From contig NZ_LMEO01000001.1 of NCBI RefSeq assembly GCF_001426375.1, positions 250,840-314,839 on the forward strand: a stretch of 64,000 nt of DNA, written 5' to 3'. The position numbers and the translations under genes are program-made. This stretch comes from Paenibacillus sp. Root444D2. GTDB lineage: Bacteria > Bacillota > Bacilli > Paenibacillales > NBRC-103111. The notes beneath the pieces were generated by a model. It had not been told where the DNA came from. It did no database searches and saw only the letters and a list, made by a program, of their open reading frames with translations. This document shows, piece after piece, positions 1-9,130 of the stretch. Position 1 is the first letter of the stretch; every line of letters starts with the position of its first letter.

Positions 1-55
1 CCCCTTCAATTAGAAGAGAGGCTGATGTTTTATGCTTACATATGTAGCAGATCTA

Positions 56-511
56 TTACCGTCCTGTATGGCCGAAACCACCTGATCCTCGCTCTGTCTC
101 CGTTAATTCCGAAACCTCATTGAGCTGAATCTGCGGCACAAGTTGGAAAACCATCTGCGCAATTCGCTCATTCCGCTGAATGGTGAACGGCTCCTGCCCA
201 TGGTTAATCAGCAGCACTTTCACTTCTCCGCGGTAGTCGGCATCAATCGTTCCAGGTGAATTCAGCGTTGTGATGCCATGCTTGTAGGCAAGCCCGCTCC
301 GCGGTCGGATCTGAGCTTCAAGCTCTGGCGGCATGCTGAGTGCAAAGCCTGTCGGGATGAGTTGACGTTCACCTGGACCTAGCACTACCGGCTCGCTCAC
401 TGCGGCATGAAGATCGAAGCCGCTGGCAGCTGCGGACATTTTCTGAGGCAGAAGGATATCCTCCTGTCCGGATACCCGTTTAATTTGGACATCAAAGTTA
501 TAGAGAGACAA
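56..511 (-). CDS. dut: dUTP diphosphatase (dUTPase)
   Basis: Hydrolyses dUTP to dUMP and pyrophosphate, which keeps uracil out of DNA and supplies dUMP for thymidylate synthesis. All five trimeric-dUTPase motifs are visible in the 151 aa product: AASGFDLHAA (about residue 28), RPRSGLAYK (69), GTIDADYRG with the catalytic Asp90, RIAQMVF (116) and the C-terminal glycine-rich RGSGGFGHTGR. I place the start at a TTG at 511. It is preceded by AGGAGGG with 6-base spacing, whereas the longer reading frame has a non-conserved N-terminus. The start lies 14 bases inside the end of the upstream M16 peptidase gene, so translation is probably coupled. Family and function are secure; the start is inferred. 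Confidence 0.95.
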   Translation of the reverse strand: MSLYNFDVQIKRVSGQEDILLPQKMSAAASGFDLHAAVSEPVVLGPGERQLIPTGFALSMPPELEAQIRPRSGLAYKHGITTLNSPGTIDADYRGEVKVLLINHGQEPFTIQRNERIAQMVFQLVPQIQLNEVSELTETERGSGGFGHTGR

Positions 512-1754
512 GCTGATCCCTCCTGAAGCCCTTAATGACATCATCCGAATTCCCCACCATTGACAGAGCAAAAGGTGACCGGAATAGTGTTTTCGTCAAT
601 TGACGAATGTCATCCATCTGAACGCTTTCAATTCGTTCGATCATTTCGTCGAGACTGTAATGCTTACCAGTCATAAGCTCATTTTTCCCGAATCGGTTCA
701 TACGGCTGCTGGTACTCTCCAAACTAAGAATCAAGCTGCCTTTTAGCTGCTCCTTGCCTTTCTTGAGTTCAGAATCCGTCATTCCTTTCACAGCAATATC
801 ATGCAGCAGCTCCATTGTCACTTTAAGTACTTCTTCCGTCTGCTTCGGTGCTGTGCCTGTATAAATCGTGAACATGCCGCTGTCGATATGCGAGGAGTGG
901 TATGAATAGACGGAATAAGCAAGCCCGCGATTCTCCCGAATCTCCTGGAACAATCTTGAACTCATTCCACCGCCAATGGCATTATTGAGCAGTACCATCG
1001 GATATAAATTCTCTTCTTGAAGCGACAGACCTGGTAGCGATAAACAGATGTGATTTTGTTCCGTTTTTTTCGAATGGAAAATCAATTCTCCAAGGAAATC
1101 CGGTGCATCATAACTTGTTTCCACGCCTGTTTGAGCGAATTCTCCGAAATGCTTCTCAATAAGTTCGCGCACACTATCATCAATATTGCCAGCTATACTA
1201 AGAACCGTATTTTCCGTATTATAATATTGCTTCATATAGTTACGCAGATCTTCGGATTTCATTTTCGATAAATTGTCCTGGGTTCCAAGGATCGTATACC
1301 CCAGTGAATGTGAGCCATATGAAGCTTTGGCCAATAAATCATGAACCAAATCGTCCGGTGTATCTTCATACATAGAGATCTCTTCATATATGACGTTCTT
1401 CTCTTTTTCTAACTCACTCTCATCAAATGCAGAATGGAAAAACATGTCCGAAAGCATATCCATAGCAAGTGGCAAATGATCATCGAGAACCTTTGCATAA
1501 TAGCATGTATACTCTTTGGAGGTGAATGCATTCACATTTCCGCCGATTCCATCAAATATCTCCGCGATATCTTTGGCTGAATGGCGCTCTGTACCCTTGA
1601 ACAACATGTGTTCAATAAAATGCGAAATGCCGTTATTATCTTGAGACTCATTACGCGAGCCTGTCTTCACCCAAATCCCGAACGTTACCGATCGAAACGT
1701 AGGAATTTGTTCCATGACGACTCTCAAGCCATTATGTAAGCGATATTTGATCAC
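498..1754 (-). CDS. mlpA: M16 family zinc metallopeptidase (MlpA/YmxG-like)
   Basis: An insulinase/mitochondrial-processing-peptidase family protease of 418 aa, expected to be cytosolic. The inverted zinc motif HFIEH (His45, Glu48, His49) is intact. It is followed by the acidic stretch NVIYEEI, which supplies the third metal ligand in this family, and by the R/Y-containing C-terminal half (about residue 280, RGLAYSVYS). The start is a GTG at 1754, after GAGGAGG with 7-base spacing. The product then begins VIKYRLHNGLRVV, which matches the usual start of bacterial M16 enzymes; a further upstream TTG is less likely. In B. subtilis the homologue follows ylxY, as here. The physiological substrate is not known from sequence. 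Confidence 0.9.
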   Translation of the reverse strand: MIKYRLHNGLRVVMEQIPTFRSVTFGIWVKTGSRNESQDNNGISHFIEHMLFKGTERHSAKDIAEIFDGIGGNVNAFTSKEYTCYYAKVLDDHLPLAMDMLSDMFFHSAFDESELEKEKNVIYEEISMYEDTPDDLVHDLLAKASYGSHSLGYTILGTQDNLSKMKSEDLRNYMKQYYNTENTVLSIAGNIDDSVRELIEKHFGEFAQTGVETSYDAPDFLGELIFHSKKTEQNHICLSLPGLSLQEENLYPMVLLNNAIGGGMSSRLFQEIRENRGLAYSVYSYHSSHIDSGMFTIYTGTAPKQTEEVLKVTMELLHDIAVKGMTDSELKKGKEQLKGSLILSLESTSSRMNRFGKNELMTGKHYSLDEMIERIESVQMDDIRQLTKTLFRSPFALSMVGNSDDVIKGFRRDQLVSL

Positions 1755-1860
1755 CAAGGTTCCTCCTCGAATTGTAGCACCTAAAGTCCTTTTCCCCAAT
1801 TATACTTACTCAGTCTAACAAAAATGTGCCAACGACTCAACTTTCCAGCTGATTGATCAA

Positions 1861-2913
1861 TTATTTCACGATTTGACCCGCTTCAGCAACACGTTTAGAG
1901 GATAAAAGCTCAGATACAGTGCCAATCGTCAATCCTTTATTTTTAATGATACGGATCATTCCTTGTAATGCTTCCTTGGATGAGGTCGTTGGATGCATCA
2001 AAATAAGTGAACCAGGCTCGACGCTTGATGATAACCGTTGAAGGATTCGCTCAGACCCTGGATTTTTCCAATCTATCGTATCGAATGTCCACAGTACAGT
2101 TTGCAAATTGAACTCCGAAGCTACTTGAACCGTTTCTTGATTAAAATAACCCGAGGGAGGTGCAAATAGCATGTTCTTCACACCAAGCTGCTGCTTCAAC
2201 AGATCCTCTGTTTTAGAAATTTCCTCAACAGCTTTGCTGCGCGTTATACTTCTCATATCCTTGTGCGAATAAGCGTGATTAGATATTTCATGCCCTTCGC
2301 TTTGGATCTTTTTGGCCATTTCCACGTTCTTCTTCAACCACGAGCCATCTAGAAAGAAAGTCGCATGTACATTTTCATTGCGCAGAGTCTCAAGCATACT
2401 AGGTAAGTTCTCATTTCCCCAAGCAACATTGATCATGAAAGAAACCATTGGCTTCTTGGGGTTCCCTTTATATATCGGATTCGGACCGAGATCGTTTAAT
2501 TGAATACTAGGCTGCACTTCTTTCATTACATAATTGATTTTATTCGGCGTTAAATGATGCTCTGCTAGCTTGAGCGTCTCCTCAATATCGACTTCCAATC
2601 CGTTGTAACCGGGAACTGCTTTCCAAACAGGATCAAGTTTGGCATTAATAGCGGGAATTTTTCGTTTTTCTGATTCTTTCATAACCGTTTCTAGTAAATT
2701 GCTTTGCTTTGACTTCTTTTGTTCGGTTGAATTCAAAGTCGCAGAGGCAAAGACCGGAAGTGCTTCTTCGTCCAACCAATTGGAGTCTGCTAGATACGAA
2801 ATTTGGTTATTCTTCACTGCATTAATGTAAGTTCCTACGCTAGGGATTGCATCCAATGTAAGCAGAACCATAGCAAAAAAACTTCCAAGCAGAAGCCATT
2901 TTTTGTGGAGCAT
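1861..2913 (-). CDS. ylxY: NodB-fold polysaccharide deacetylase-like protein, YlxY family, catalytic residues degenerate
   Basis: A 350 aa protein with an N-terminal hydrophobic signal/anchor (residues 5-22) and a C-terminal NodB homology domain (about 155-335). The position matches the sporulation-associated ylxY gene of Bacillus, between pnp and mlpA. The domain keeps the His motif (SNHAYSHKD), the W-x-FDTIDW segment and the terminal LILMHP motif. However, the first motif reads FMINVAWGNE instead of the usual F-DDG, and the Arg of the R-PPxG motif is Ala (FAPPSG). Loss of the catalytic Asp and Arg suggests weak or no deacetylase activity, or a binding role, perhaps on cortex peptidoglycan. 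The start ATG has an upstream AAGGGGG. The protein is probably extracytoplasmic and membrane-tethered. Confidence 0.85.
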   Translation of the reverse strand: MLHKKWLLLGSFFAMVLLTLDAIPSVGTYINAVKNNQISYLADSNWLDEEALPVFASATLNSTEQKKSKQSNLLETVMKESEKRKIPAINAKLDPVWKAVPGYNGLEVDIEETLKLAEHHLTPNKINYVMKEVQPSIQLNDLGPNPIYKGNPKKPMVSFMINVAWGNENLPSMLETLRNENVHATFFLDGSWLKKNVEMAKKIQSEGHEISNHAYSHKDMRSITRSKAVEEISKTEDLLKQQLGVKNMLFAPPSGYFNQETVQVASEFNLQTVLWTFDTIDWKNPGSERILQRLSSSVEPGSLILMHPTTSSKEALQGMIRIIKNKGLTIGTVSELLSSKRVAEAGQIVK

Positions 2914-2996
2914 ACACAGATCCCCCTTCCTTATGTCCTGATTTTATGCAGGAAGGGACAAGAGTAGAACGAGGCATGTCCGGTATATCTAAACAG

Positions 2997-3027
2997 CAAA
3001 AAAGAGACAGATTGATCTGACTCTTTA
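2997..3027 (-). terminator. Rho-independent terminator after pnp
   Basis: Read on the minus strand, an inverted repeat of about 12 bp (AAAGAGTCAGAT / ATCTGTCTCTTT, one internal mismatch, small loop) is followed by a run of seven T. It lies about 40 bases after the pnp stop and before ylxY, so it should end the rpsO-pnp transcript. Confidence 0.85.
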
Positions 3028-3066
3028 TCCAAAACTATTTAAAAGGGACTTCACAAGTCACGCGGC

Positions 3067-5169
3067 TTAGGTTTGAGCCTGGACTTGCGAAGTTAATGTC
3101 GCTTTACGAGAAAGATTAACTCTTCCTTGTTGGTCAATCTCAGTTACTTTAACGGTGATTTGATCGCCAATGTTCACTACGTCTTCCACTTTCGCTACTC
3201 GCTCTGTGGAGATCTGTGAAATATGAACCAAACCTTCTTTACCAGGCAAAATTTCTACGAATGCTCCGAATTTCTCAACGCGTTTTACGGTTCCCAGGTA
3301 AGTTTCACCCACTATAACCTCACGAACGATGCCTTCGATAATAGAACGTGCTTTTTCGTTCATCTCTTGATTGGATGAAGCGATGAATACACGGCCATCT
3401 TGTTCGATATCAATTTTTACGCCGGTTTCCTCAATAATTTTATTGATGATTTTACCGCCTGCACCAATAACATCACGGATTTTGTCCGGGTTGATGTTCA
3501 TCGTAAGAATTTTAGGCGCGTATTTGGAAAGAGTCTTCTTAGGCTCTGAAATACGAGAAACCATTTTACCTAAAATGTGCAAACGGCCTTCTTTGGCTTG
3601 CTGCAAAGATTGCTGCAGGATGCTGCGATCGATCCCATCGATTTTGATATCCATTTGCAGGGCTGTAATTCCTTCAGCGGTTCCCGCAACTTTAAAGTCC
3701 ATATCGCCAAGATGATCTTCCATACCCTGAATATCGGATAAAATGGAGAAGTGATCTCCGTCTTTGATCAGACCCATCGCAATACCAGCAACCGGAGCTT
3801 TAATCGGAACACCAGCATCCATAAGAGCAAGTGTACTTGCACAAATACTAGCTTGGGATGTTGAACCGTTCGATTCCAATACTTCAGATACGAGACGAAT
3901 GGTGTAAGGGAATTCAACTTCATTAGGGATGATTGGCTCAAGGGCTCTCTCACCTAATGCACCATGTCCAATTTCACGACGACCTGGTGGACGAAGCGGT
4001 CTTGCTTCCCCAACGGAAAACGGAGGGAAATTGTAGTGATGCATGAAACGTTTGGTTTCAGTAAGATCCAAGCCATCCAATATTTGAACATCGCCTAAAG
4101 CGCCTAATGTACAGATACTTAGTGCTTGTGTTTGTCCACGTGTGAATAAGCCTGAACCGTGAGTACGCGGTAACAAATCAATATCACAATCAATTGGACG
4201 AATCTCTTCTGGTTTACGTCCATCTGGTCTCACTTTATCATGTGTGATCAAACGGCGTACTTCTTCTTTAACGATATCATAAAGTGTTTCTTTCACATCA
4301 CCTAGTAAACCAGGAGTTTCTGCATACAAGGCTGTAAAACGTTCCACAGCTTCAGCATTCACAATATCGATTGCTTCTTGTCTAGCATGCTTCTCAGGAA
4401 TTTTAATCGCATCAACTAATCTAGCTTGAGCAAATTCGCGAACAGCACGATTTACCTCGGTATCAACCGTATGAAGTTTAACCTCCATTTTCGGTTTACC
4501 TGCTTGTTCAACCAATTCTTCAATCACCGCAACAATCTTACGGATCTCATCGTGTCCGAACATGATAGCTTCGAGCACAACTTCCTCTGAAACTTCATTT
4601 GCGCCTGCTTCTACCATCATAATCGCATCTTTGGTGCCGGCAACCGTTAAGTGAAGATCACTTTTCTCTGCTGTCTCACCCGTCGGATTAATAACGAATT
4701 GCCCATCTACTCGTCCAACAATCACGCCACCAACAGGCCCATTGAAAGGAACGTCAGAGATTGCAAGTGCAGCAGAAGTACCAATCATTGCTGCCATTTC
4801 TGGCGGACACTCTTGGTCTACGCTCATTACGATAGAAACGATTTGCACGTCATTACGGAAGCCTTCAGGGAAAAGAGGGCGAATCGGACGATCCGTTAAA
4901 CGGCTCGCAAGAATCGCTTTCTCACTTGGACGTCCTTCACGTTTAATAAAACCACCTGGAATTTTACCAACGGAATATAATCTTTCTTCATAATTAACCG
5001 TTAACGGAAAGAAATCCAGATCTTTCGGTCCGCTTGAAGCTGTTACTGTACTCAATACAACCGTATCGCCATAACGGACAGTTACAGCTGCATTGGCTTG
5101 TTTGGCCAATCTACCCGTTTCAAGAATGAACGGTTTGCCGCCAAGTTCCATTTGTACCCTTTTCTCCAT
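3067..5169 (-). CDS. pnp: Polyribonucleotide nucleotidyltransferase (PNPase)
   Basis: The phosphorolytic 3'-to-5' exoribonuclease of mRNA decay; it forms a trimeric ring and also acts in DNA repair and competence in Bacillus. The 700 aa length is typical. The order is first RNase PH domain (about 12-145), helical linker, second catalytic RNase PH domain (about 310-450, with the motif [18 protein letters not shown]), KH domain (about 555-615, [16 protein letters not shown]) and S1 domain (about 620-690, [24 protein letters not shown]). The start ATG has AGGAGG 5 bases upstream. It lies downstream of rpsO with a terminator-like hairpin between, the classical rpsO-pnp pair. No domain is missing or broken. 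Confidence 0.98.
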   Translation of the reverse strand: MEKRVQMELGGKPFILETGRLAKQANAAVTVRYGDTVVLSTVTASSGPKDLDFFPLTVNYEERLYSVGKIPGGFIKREGRPSEKAILASRLTDRPIRPLFPEGFRNDVQIVSIVMSVDQECPPEMAAMIGTSAALAISDVPFNGPVGGVIVGRVDGQFVINPTGETAEKSDLHLTVAGTKDAIMMVEAGANEVSEEVVLEAIMFGHDEIRKIVAVIEELVEQAGKPKMEVKLHTVDTEVNRAVREFAQARLVDAIKIPEKHARQEAIDIVNAEAVERFTALYAETPGLLGDVKETLYDIVKEEVRRLITHDKVRPDGRKPEEIRPIDCDIDLLPRTHGSGLFTRGQTQALSICTLGALGDVQILDGLDLTETKRFMHHYNFPPFSVGEARPLRPPGRREIGHGALGERALEPIIPNEVEFPYTIRLVSEVLESNGSTSQASICASTLALMDAGVPIKAPVAGIAMGLIKDGDHFSILSDIQGMEDHLGDMDFKVAGTAEGITALQMDIKIDGIDRSILQQSLQQAKEGRLHILGKMVSRISEPKKTLSKYAPKILTMNINPDKIRDVIGAGGKIINKIIEETGVKIDIEQDGRVFIASSNQEMNEKARSIIEGIVREVIVGETYLGTVKRVEKFGAFVEILPGKEGLVHISQISTERVAKVEDVVNIGDQITVKVTEIDQQGRVNLSRKATLTSQVQAQT

Positions 5170-5349
5170 AACATCCTCCTAAGGAATTGTTCTATTCAAT
5201 TCATATGTGTTTGATAAACATGCACAGAAAGGAAGGTTCAGAAACCTTTTATATTATGCTCCATATGTACTCAAAAATTGCCTAACGTTGGAGTCATCCA
5301 CTATTTCTGCGTAATGTCTAGTATTTCCTTCTTTTCCCGTTTTAAAAAT

Positions 5350-5378
5350 ACAAGAAAAAGCAACCTCGTTGCCTTTCT
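5350..5378 (-). terminator. Terminator-like hairpin between rpsO and pnp
   Basis: On the minus strand, AAAGGCAAC-GAG-GTTGCTTTT (one G-U pair) is followed by TTCTTG. A second copy of the arm, AGCAACC at 5410-5424, lies upstream and could pair alternatively with GGTTGCT. Two mutually exclusive hairpins are therefore possible, and partial read-through into pnp is likely. Confidence 0.7.
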
Positions 5379-5436
5379 TCGCCAAAGCTTTATCAAGCCC
5401 AGCAAAGGAGCAACAGGTTGCTTCTCATTGTCGGTT

Positions 5437-5706
5437 TTATCGACGCAAACCAAGCTTTTCGATCAAAGCACTGTAACGGCTCACATCTTTGTTCTTCACG
5501 TATGCTAGCAGCTTACGGCGTTGACCAACCATTTTGAGCAAACCGCGGCGGGAATGATGATCTTTCTTGTGAGTCCGCAGATGATTTGTCAGGTTGACAA
5601 TGTTTTCTGTAAGGATTGCTACTTGTACCTCAGGTGAACCCGTATCGGTATCATGTACCTTGTGAGTTTGAATCAGTTGTGTTTTACGCTCTTGAGTTAA
5701 TGCCAT
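5437..5706 (-). CDS. rpsO: 30S ribosomal protein S15
   Basis: An 89 aa primary-binding protein of the 30S platform; it binds the three-way junction of 16S rRNA helices 20-22. The full family length is present, starting [13 protein letters not shown] and including the conserved [33 protein letters not shown] core. The RBS TAGGAGA precedes the ATG. Its own promoter and a structured leader lie directly upstream, and a terminator-like hairpin follows it. In several bacteria S15 represses its own translation by binding its leader, and the leader here is a candidate for that. Confidence 0.98.
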   Translation of the reverse strand: MALTQERKTQLIQTHKVHDTDTGSPEVQVAILTENIVNLTNHLRTHKKDHHSRRGLLKMVGQRRKLLAYVKNKDVSRYSALIEKLGLRR

Positions 5707-5787
5707 GATTGTTCATCTCCTAAATTCTATTGTATCCCCGATAGCCCAGAAATCGCCGATGATAGCGTATGTCCAAGCTAAGGTTCA

Positions 5788-5814
5788 TGCCAGAAGGTAT
5801 ACATCCTTTTGGCA
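5788..5814 (-). promoter_or_regulatory. Leader hairpin upstream of rpsO (possible S15 autoregulatory element)
   Basis: Just after the predicted transcription start, TGCCA-A-AAGG-ATGTATA-CCTT-C-TGGCA forms a hairpin with a symmetric A/C internal mismatch. Further paired segments (TATC-GGG-GATA) lie nearer the RBS. The leader is about 110 nt. The structure is visible in the sequence; S15 binding is inferred from other rpsO leaders. Confidence 0.45.
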
Positions 5815-5823
5815 ACGTTATTC

Positions 5824-5853
5824 AGTATATCATAATCGCACAGTAGAAGTAAA
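5824..5853 (-). promoter_or_regulatory. Putative sigma-A promoter of rpsO
   Basis: TTTACT, 18 bases, TATACT, located 118 bases upstream of the rpsO start and just beyond the ribF stop. Four of six and five of six bases match the consensus hexamers. No strong terminator separates it from ribF, so read-through from the nusA operon may add to it. Confidence 0.55.
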
Positions 5854-5873
5854 TGCTTGTTTCAACTGTAACG

Positions 5874-6809
5874 TTATAATTTGCTCTTAGCTGATTCAAC
5901 ATCAAGTTTAATTTGAGTTACCAAATCGTCTAGGGATGAGAATTTCCGCTCTGGTCGTAGGAAAGCTATTAGCTCAACATTCATATGCTCTCCGTAAATT
6001 TGTTCGGAAAAATCAAATAAATGAGCTTCGAATGAGGGCTTCAATTCTCCAGTTGTAAAGGTAGGCTTTACACCAATATTCATAACCCCATTATAGGTTT
6101 CCCCTTTAACAGAAGCTTTAATCGCATAAACACCATTGGTAGGGATGACGTAAGACTCATCCAGTTGGATATTAGCTGTAGGAAAGCCAAGTGTTCTCCC
6201 TCGCTTCTCTCCATCCACAACGATGCCGCTTATACTATAGGGACGCCCAAGAAGTCTGGTAACTGTGTCTATGTCCCCTTGCTGTAATGATTCACGAATG
6301 AGTGTACTGCTAACTTTTTCGCCATCCATATGAAAGGGTCTCACCACTTCTACAGAAAATTTCCCATGACTCAACTCACAGAGCGAATCCGGGGTACCTT
6401 TACCTTGAAAACCAAACGTAAAATCAAAACCACATATGACACTTTCAACACCAAGTCGATCCAATACTTGATCCACGAAATGTTCCGGGGATAACCGCAT
6501 TAAAGAGGCATCAAAGGTAACAATGTAGGCATGATTAACACCCAGCGATTCAAACATCTTCATTTTCTTACTCATCGGAGTTATTAGATCCAAATATTTA
6601 TCTTGACCCATTACTGCTCTAGGATGTGGATGAAAGGTCATGATTGACGCCTTCAGCCCAAGTTTCTTTGCCGTGCGAAGGGCTCGACCAATGACTTCCT
6701 GATGTCCCATATGTACACCATCGAAATCACCAATTGCCACTACTTGCTCTCCCACTATTAGGTCCAAATCATCCATATTAATGGGGTATGATATTGGTAT
6801 TATGCGCAT
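5874..6809 (-). CDS. ribF: Bifunctional riboflavin kinase / FAD synthetase
   Basis: Converts riboflavin to FMN and then FAD with two ATP. The 311 aa protein has the N-terminal FMN adenylyltransferase domain (about 15-180) with GDFDGVHMGHQ, the HIGH-like nucleotidyltransferase motif, and STLIRESL. The C-terminal riboflavin kinase domain (about 183-305) carries GEKRGRTLGFPTANI and the conserved NGVYA and NIGVKPTF segments. Both domains are complete. It sits after truB, as in other Bacillales, and ends the nusA-infB gene cluster. The annotated ATG start has TAGGTGA upstream. Confidence 0.97.
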   Translation of the reverse strand: MRIIPISYPINMDDLDLIVGEQVVAIGDFDGVHMGHQEVIGRALRTAKKLGLKASIMTFHPHPRAVMGQDKYLDLITPMSKKMKMFESLGVNHAYIVTFDASLMRLSPEHFVDQVLDRLGVESVICGFDFTFGFQGKGTPDSLCELSHGKFSVEVVRPFHMDGEKVSSTLIRESLQQGDIDTVTRLLGRPYSISGIVVDGEKRGRTLGFPTANIQLDESYVIPTNGVYAIKASVKGETYNGVMNIGVKPTFTTGELKPSFEAHLFDFSEQIYGEHMNVELIAFLRPERKFSSLDDLVTQIKLDVESAKSKL

Positions 6810-6855
6810 AAATTCATTTCACCTACCCATTTCAACCTGTCCCGTGACGTTATAA

Positions 6856-7770
6856 TTAGAGGAAAACTTTGGCAGGGATCAGGACTTGACTAGCACTGTT
6901 CCATTCATACAAACCAAGAAAACGTTCATCAGTCGAATAAGCCCTGAAAATGGTTTGTGATGCATCAGCATGAGCCGTCCGATTCGCTGTCATAGCTATT
7001 TTCTTCCCCTGTAATGCATGTACAGCTTCCCCGGCAGATAGTTCAATGAATGGGATATGTGAAATCGCCTGATCCATAGGAATCATATGCGCCTGCAGTA
7101 ATCCTTGAACCTTCATTTGTTCAATCTGTTCAAATGTTAAGCACTGCTCTTGGCGAATACTGCCAGTCGATGTACGAATTAAACTTTTCATCACCGCCGG
7201 ATATCCGAGAGCCTTGCCAATATCCACACACAAGGTTCTTATATAGGTTCCTTTGGAGCAAGAAGCACGAAATTGAATCTCTGGATGTTTTTGCTGTAGG
7301 TCCATATGGAGGATATCTAGCTTATGAATCGTCACTTTACGTGACTTCCGCTCTACTTCTTTGCCTTCGCGGGCTAATTCATAGAGTCGTTTCCCATCAA
7401 TCTTCACTGCAGAGAACATCGGTGGAACCTGTTCGATTTCTCCGACAAAAGAATGAAGAACCTCATGGACTCTCATTTCATCCAAAGTCACTTGTGAAAC
7501 TTCTTCCAACACAGTACCCGTCATATCCTCCGTATCGGTTGAAAGACCGATTCGAAGAACAGCTTCATACTCCTTAGGCAGATCCTGAATGTACTCAACC
7601 ATTCGAGTTGCTCTACCTATACATAATGGCAAAACCCCGGTTACTTGCGGGTCGAGCGTTCCTGTGTGGCCGATGCGTTTGATCCCAAGGATACCTCTAA
7701 CCTTGGCAACAACATCATGAGAAGTGAAGCCCGCTGGTTTCCATACAGGCAAAATGCCTTCTAACGTCAT
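6856..7770 (-). CDS. truB: tRNA pseudouridine-55 synthase
   Basis: Makes pseudouridine 55 in the T-loop of most tRNAs. The 304 aa length is normal. The catalytic motif GHTGTLDPQVTGVL contains Asp40; the RLYELAREG, CSKGTYIRTL and C-terminal PUA-like segments are present. The ATG overlaps the nrnA stop in an ATGA arrangement, so the two are translationally coupled. Grouping with rbfA and ribF is the standard RNA and ribosome maturation cluster. Confidence 0.97.
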   Translation of the reverse strand: MTLEGILPVWKPAGFTSHDVVAKVRGILGIKRIGHTGTLDPQVTGVLPLCIGRATRMVEYIQDLPKEYEAVLRIGLSTDTEDMTGTVLEEVSQVTLDEMRVHEVLHSFVGEIEQVPPMFSAVKIDGKRLYELAREGKEVERKSRKVTIHKLDILHMDLQQKHPEIQFRASCSKGTYIRTLCVDIGKALGYPAVMKSLIRTSTGSIRQEQCLTFEQIEQMKVQGLLQAHMIPMDQAISHIPFIELSAGEAVHALQGKKIAMTANRTAHADASQTIFRAYSTDERFLGLYEWNSASQVLIPAKVFL

Positions 7771-8768
7771 ATGAGTTTGTTCCCTACTTCCTGAACCATT
7801 TTAGCTACTGCTTCCTCAAGCGTACCTTGGATTGTACAGCCTGAAGCACGAACATGGCCGCCACCGCCAAGTGATTGCGCAATCGCAGCAACGTCAACAA
7901 GTCCTGATGAGCGGAGACTTACTTTAATGACACCAACTGCTTTCTCTTTAAATAGCATGCCCACTTCCACGCCTTCCACATTACGCGGATAGTTGACAAG
8001 CCCATCCAGATCGTCGCTTGAAGCACCAGTTAACTCCAAATCTGCCAGAGAAACAGCAAGCCAGGCTAATTTACGATCATTTGCAAATGAGAGAGTAGAT
8101 AAAGCTCTCTGGAGAAGTACTATTTGCGAGTAGGTGACTCTTTCCAGCACTTGCTCAGCTATGACAGAGCCCTGAACACCCAGTGATAACAAGGTTGCTC
8201 CAATTTGCATAACCTCAGGCGAGGTATTCGAATACCGAAAACCACCTGTGTCTGTCAACAAGCCCGTGTAAATGCAATCACCAAACTCCAAACTCGGTAC
8301 AAGTTTCATATGTATGGCTAAATCATACAAAATTTGAACGGTTGCAGCGGCATCATGTTTAATCAAATGGCACGAACCAAATCTATCGTTCGTTGGATGG
8401 TGATCAACATTGAGCAGCCGTGCTTGGTCATCAAAAAGAGTGCTGATCCTACCCATTCTGGAGAAATCAGCACAATCTACACTTATGATGGTTTGATAAC
8501 GTCTATCAGGAACTTCTTTGCCATAATCAAGTACTTGATCACTTCCCCATAAATAGGAAAATTTAGAGGGCATAGCGCCCTCATTGATCATTGTAAAGGA
8601 TTTTCCCAGTTGTTTAAGAATCCAACCGGTTGCATACGTAGAACTGGCGGCATCCCCATCCGGTTGGATGTGAGATACCACCAGGAAATCATCATGCTGC
8701 TCGATAAACGTAGCTGCTGCTGCCAGCTGCTGGCTGTATTCGGTGGCATGGTTCATTCCACTGCTCAT
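7767..8768 (-). CDS. nrnA: DHH-family oligoribonuclease / pAp phosphatase (NrnA)
   Basis: Degrades short oligoribonucleotides (nanoRNA) to mononucleotides and dephosphorylates 3',5'-bisphosphoadenosine, finishing RNA decay begun by enzymes such as PNPase. The DHH phosphoesterase motifs are intact in the 333 aa product: SHIQPDGDAAS (about 32), VDCAD (92), NVDHHPTND (119) and TDTGGFRYSNTSP (172). The C-terminal DHHA1 domain has GGGGHVRASGC. It overlaps rbfA upstream and truB downstream by 4 bases each. In B. subtilis nrnA lies elsewhere on the chromosome, so its place inside the infB-truB cluster marks this lineage. Confidence 0.95.
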   Translation of the reverse strand: MSSGMNHATEYSQQLAAAATFIEQHDDFLVVSHIQPDGDAASSTYATGWILKQLGKSFTMINEGAMPSKFSYLWGSDQVLDYGKEVPDRRYQTIISVDCADFSRMGRISTLFDDQARLLNVDHHPTNDRFGSCHLIKHDAAATVQILYDLAIHMKLVPSLEFGDCIYTGLLTDTGGFRYSNTSPEVMQIGATLLSLGVQGSVIAEQVLERVTYSQIVLLQRALSTLSFANDRKLAWLAVSLADLELTGASSDDLDGLVNYPRNVEGVEVGMLFKEKAVGVIKVSLRSSGLVDVAAIAQSLGGGGHVRASGCTIQGTLEEAVAKMVQEVGNKLI

Positions 8769-9124
8769 ACGCTTGAATTTCCTTCCTGATTAAGCTTGTG
8801 CAATAAGTTATCGATATGACTTCCATAATCAATAGAAGCATCGAACTTAAATTGCAGCTCTGGAATTTTACGTAAACGAATTCGTTTGCCTAATTCCGAA
8901 CGAATATATCCAGAACCTACAGAAAGCGCCTTAAGTGTTGCAGCTTTCTCTTCTTCTGTGCCCATTACGCTAAGAAAAACGCGAGCTAAGGATAAATCGT
9001 TCGTAACTTCTACACCAGTTACGGTCAAGAAACCAATGCGTGGATCTTTCAATTCGGACTGAACGATCTGGCTTAATTCTTTCTTTATTTGTTCGCCAAC
9101 TCGACCTACACGAACTCTAGCCAT
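8765..9124 (-). CDS. rbfA: 30S ribosome-binding factor A
   Basis: A small KH-fold protein (119 aa) that binds free 30S subunits during late 16S rRNA maturation. The usual MARVRVGRVGEQIKKELSQIV start, the DPRIGFLTVTGVEVTNDLSLARVF strand and the RKIPELQFKFDASIDYG C-terminus are present. It follows infB after only 6 bases, so ylxP, found between these genes in B. subtilis, is absent here. Its stop overlaps the nrnA start. The RBS GAGAGGTG precedes the ATG. Confidence 0.97.
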   Translation of the reverse strand: MARVRVGRVGEQIKKELSQIVQSELKDPRIGFLTVTGVEVTNDLSLARVFLSVMGTEEEKAATLKALSVGSGYIRSELGKRIRLRKIPELQFKFDASIDYGSHIDNLLHKLNQEGNSSV

Positions 9125-9130
9125 TTGTCA

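Noticed and set aside
1-55. Start of a gene downstream of dut at the window edge
   Set aside because: Only 55 bases are available, with no convincing RBS or start codon to support a call.
1799-1804. TATAAT upstream of mlpA as a promoter
   Set aside because: No acceptable -35 hexamer at 16-18 bases; the best TTGGCA is 22 bases away.
5170-5290. A separate pnp promoter in the rpsO-pnp gap
   Set aside because: Several AT-rich -10-like hexamers but none with a proper -35 at the right spacing.
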